NCBI GenBank assembly: GCA_050084985.1
Contig: JBITNC010000002.1
Span: forward strand, 27,404,001 to 27,468,000
DNA: 64,000 bases
Origin: Nageia nagi
Taxonomy: Eukaryota > Pinophyta
Reading direction: 5' to 3'
The position numbers and the translations under genes are program-made. This document shows positions 61,705-64,000 of this stretch, piece by piece (positions within the stretch are counted from its first letter, which is position 1; each line of letters begins with the position of its first letter). The notes beneath the pieces were generated by a model. The model was given only the letters and a program-made list of their open reading frames with translations. It made no database searches and was not told the origin of the DNA.

Positions 61705-62203
61705 TGTTAGAATTTGTAATGAAATATTGTGAATATCTAAACTCCTTGTAAATTCAATTAATCACTTAAGGGTATGTAGATACCTTAAGAGATTAATTGA
61801 ATTCTTTAATATGTAGACTTTGACTTTACCAAAGTGGTTAGTTGGTAGGTTGAAGTTTGGTGATACATTTAATGTAACCCTAACCTTACCCTTGGGTTAA
61901 AGGAAGGTTAGGGAGGTGCTCTCAAGCTATAAATAGAGGGCCTCTCCTCTTGTAAATATAATCTAAGTCTTGGAGTAAGATTACTCTACTTAGTTGTGTA
62001 GGAGAGAGCTAGAGAATAGTTGTAAGAGAGACATAGATTGAGAATAGAGAACTAGTTGTGGATGTACTCCCAAGGAGGGAGGAACCACATTATATTGGTG
62101 TCATATTGTGTGAATTATGTTCTTAGAATTATAGATGATGAATGATTTAGCTTCCTAATCTTAGGTCCTAGAGGATTTGTTTAGATCTAGTTCAAATCCT
62201 TCA
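61705..62203 (+). repeat. CopE 3' LTR
   Basis: 499 bp, one difference from the 5' LTR by eye. TATA box near 61928. Confidence 0.95.
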
Positions 62204-62886
62204 CATATTTATGATGACAACTTCACCCCTAGGAGGATTTTGTGCTATATAGTGTTTATTTTATTGTACACTTCCATGGTAAGTTTGCTCTACATGAGAA
62301 ACTTGTACAAAATTTTAAAAGCTAAAAGATTGGCCATAGCACTATTCAATTATCCATGTGTGAGGAACTCTTATTTTTCTTTTGGCACTATTCATTTATT
62401 CATATGTGAGGAACTCGTATGTGCATGCTCTATTTTGTAATGATAATCAACACATGTCTTATATACAACAGGTGATTATGAGTTTTTGGTATGGCATCTT
62501 TGTGATGACTTATAGTACACCATTGATCAGTTCATGATGGCATTTGTGTGATTCATCTATCCTTGTTGAGATGAATATGTTGCATCTAACTGATCTTGTT
62601 ATTTGAGCTACTTATGACTTGCAAGTTCCTTTGAGATTACAAGTTACTTACCTCAAGTATGCAGGCTCTTGGAGACTCTTCATGACTTCTAGTTGGATGA
62701 CTACTTCATGTACATTAAAATCAATTATGGTTAATGATTGTATTTGGCAAAGTAGTGAGTCTTAAACTAAATCTTTCTTACTTCACAAATATGTAAAAAG
62801 TTCTCATCTTCATTGTATCTATTTGAAAGAGAACTCTCTTACTTTCTCTTTTTCTTCTCTTATTTGCTCTATCCCAATATTGCATT
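62204..62886 (+). other. CopD 3' non-coding region, resumed
   Basis: Follows the second CATAT. Short array of 'tgtgaggaactcttat' and 'cactattcaattatccat' units (62265-62435), then the conserved 3' order to the polypurine tract. Confidence 0.75.
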
Positions 62887-62895
62887 AAGGAGGAG
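62887..62895 (+). promoter_or_regulatory. CopD polypurine tract
   Basis: AAGGAGGAG just before the 3' LTR. Confidence 0.75.
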
Positions 62896-63386
62896 TGTTG
62901 GAATGTATAATGTATTATTGTAAAGGTTTTGTAATAATTGTCTATGTAAGTTCACTAATACTTAAGGGTATCATTTTATACCTTAAGTATTTAAGTAAAT
63001 ATGATAATGTAACTTGTCCTACACTACATGTCATGAGCATGCCCCTTGGGTAAAAGGATGTGCATGTCATGCTTTTGTACATTGGATAAAAGGATGATCC
63101 AAAGAAGGATTTTGGCCTATAAATAGAAGGCTTCCTCTTTGTGATCACACACCAATTGTGGAGTAAAGTTATGTTATAGGATAGAAGTGTAGGAGATGAG
63201 ATTAGGAGGATTGTAAGAGTTCATATTTGTTAAGAAGAGAGATCTAGTTAGTGGATGTACTCCTAGTTGGAGGAACCACTTACATCTTGTGTTGTGAGAT
63301 TATTTTATGAGTTTGTTAGGTGTAATTGTGAGTTTTCATGCGATCTTGGTTGTTTAGGAATTATCTTATTAGTGCTAGTTCCTTCA
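62896..63386 (+). repeat. CopD 3' LTR
   Basis: 491 bp, TGTTGGAATG to GTTCCTTCA, TATAAATA at 63118-63125. Partner of 46659-47140. Confidence 0.9.
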
Positions 63387-64000
63387 CATCCAAGCTCGCT
63401 TGGTTAGGCAAGGATGCCATCTTGCTCCCTTTCTCTTCATTTTGACTATTGAGGCCTTAGGTTATTTAGTTATTCATAAGGCTAATCAAGGTCTCATAAA
63501 GGGTATCTCTCTCCCTAACTATCACCACCAACTTTTGAATTGTCACTTTGTTGATGACTCTTTCCTGACACTTAAGGAGGAGGAACAATCAATCTCCAAT
63601 TGTTTAGCCTACCTTAAGGTCTTTTGTCTTACTTTTGGTTCAAGCATTTAGTAGAAAAAGACTTCTTACTATATGCAATCAATGAAATCCCTTAATCCTT
63701 AATGGTTAGCTAATTGTTCTTAGAAATGGATCTAGCCATGGGATACTTTCAAGTTTCTAAGAATTCCCTTTGCTTTTCAAGGCTCTCTAGCTCAATTATG
63801 GGATTATGTTATTCATAAAATTGAAAAGCTTACATATTGGACTAACAAAAAGCTTTCCTTAGCGAGAAAATATCAAATTTGCTCCAAAGTTATTACTTCT
63901 ACCCATGTTTACTTCTCATTTTGGGTTCCTTCATTAGCTTGCTACAAGAAGTTAGATAAAATTTTTAGGGACTTCCTTTAGGCCTTTGATGTTGGTAAGA
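63387..64000 (+). pseudogene. LINE pseudogene, copy 2, second part
   Basis: Resumes the reverse transcriptase interrupted at 46658: G-C-x-LAPFLFILTIEALGY-like sequence from 63406, HFVDDSFL near 63546 (the x-DD catalytic box), then the thumb and C-terminal region, running off the window end. It matches copy 1 at about 43530-44110. Confidence 0.75.

Larger units (their letters stand above)
53602..62203 (+). mobile_element. CopE, youngest Ty1/copia retrotransposon
   Basis: 8.6 kb, with LTRs of 499 bp each that differ at one position (A at about 54076, G in the partner), flanked by an exact CATAT target duplication (53597-53601 and 62204-62208). It was inserted 21 bp after the CopD RNase H stop, in the same orientation. 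The gag-pol frame is open end to end except for seven premature stops. Confidence 0.95.
46659..63386 (+). mobile_element. CopD, Ty1/copia retrotransposon in LINE copy 2, containing CopE
   Basis: Bounded by LTRs at 46659-47140 and 62896-63386 and by an exact 5-bp target duplication, CATCC (46654-46658 and 63387-63391). Without CopE it is about 8.1 kb. The LTRs differ by several percent and the 5' one has lost about 10 bp. The coding region has a large integrase deletion. Confidence 0.92.

Overview
The window is repeat DNA from a large, AT-rich land-plant nuclear genome; I cannot name the species. The evidence is a family of Ty1/copia retrotransposons with initiator-Met-tRNA primer sites (TGGTATCAGAGC type), plant L1-type LINE pseudogenes, and captured fragments of plant-type PPR and alpha/beta-hydrolase genes. 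I see no intact host gene and no tRNA, rRNA or CRISPR. Almost everything is a transposon, much of it nested.

Layout (element names are mine). 1-4948: a decayed DNA transposon whose minus-strand transposase still shows an aligned three-aspartate pattern. 4960-5130 plus 13780-14086: one minus-strand copia LTR (CopZ), split by a full element, CopA (5131-13779, minus). 14087-14806: CopZ 3' non-coding DNA. 14807-32756: CopC (minus), with CopB (20139-29128, minus) inserted in its gag. 32757-33380: more CopZ-type 3' DNA. 33380-36880: AT-rich DNA of unclear origin. 36890-41892: tandem arrays and an LTR of a plus-strand element (CopY), containing a short TIR transposon (39241-40376). 41893-46658: two LINE pseudogenes, the second split by CopD (46659-63386, plus) and resuming at 63387. 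CopD in turn contains CopE (53602-62203, plus), the youngest element.

The five copia copies with coding sequence share one plan: LTR, primer site, a 2.7-2.9 kb leader, gag-protease-integrase-RT-RNase H in one frame, a 3' region with tandem arrays, polypurine tract, LTR. The leader looks like an intron: a donor of GAG/GTAAAT type about 100 nt after the primer site and a TGTAG-type acceptor just before the gag ATG recur in the copies. In each copy the middle of this leader holds a different GC-richer insert. CopB carries an alpha/beta-hydrolase fragment and possibly a PPR fragment, CopE carries degraded PPR repeats, and the other three inserts are unrecognised. I read this slot as a place where the family accepts cargo.

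No copy looks autonomous. The third catalytic acidic residue of integrase is Lys in CopA, CopB, CopC and CopE. Only CopE keeps the protease DSG. CopE also has seven in-frame stops and no frameshift, although its two LTRs differ at one base in 499. Copies that were already defective therefore seem to have been mobilised in trans. All comparisons were made by eye.
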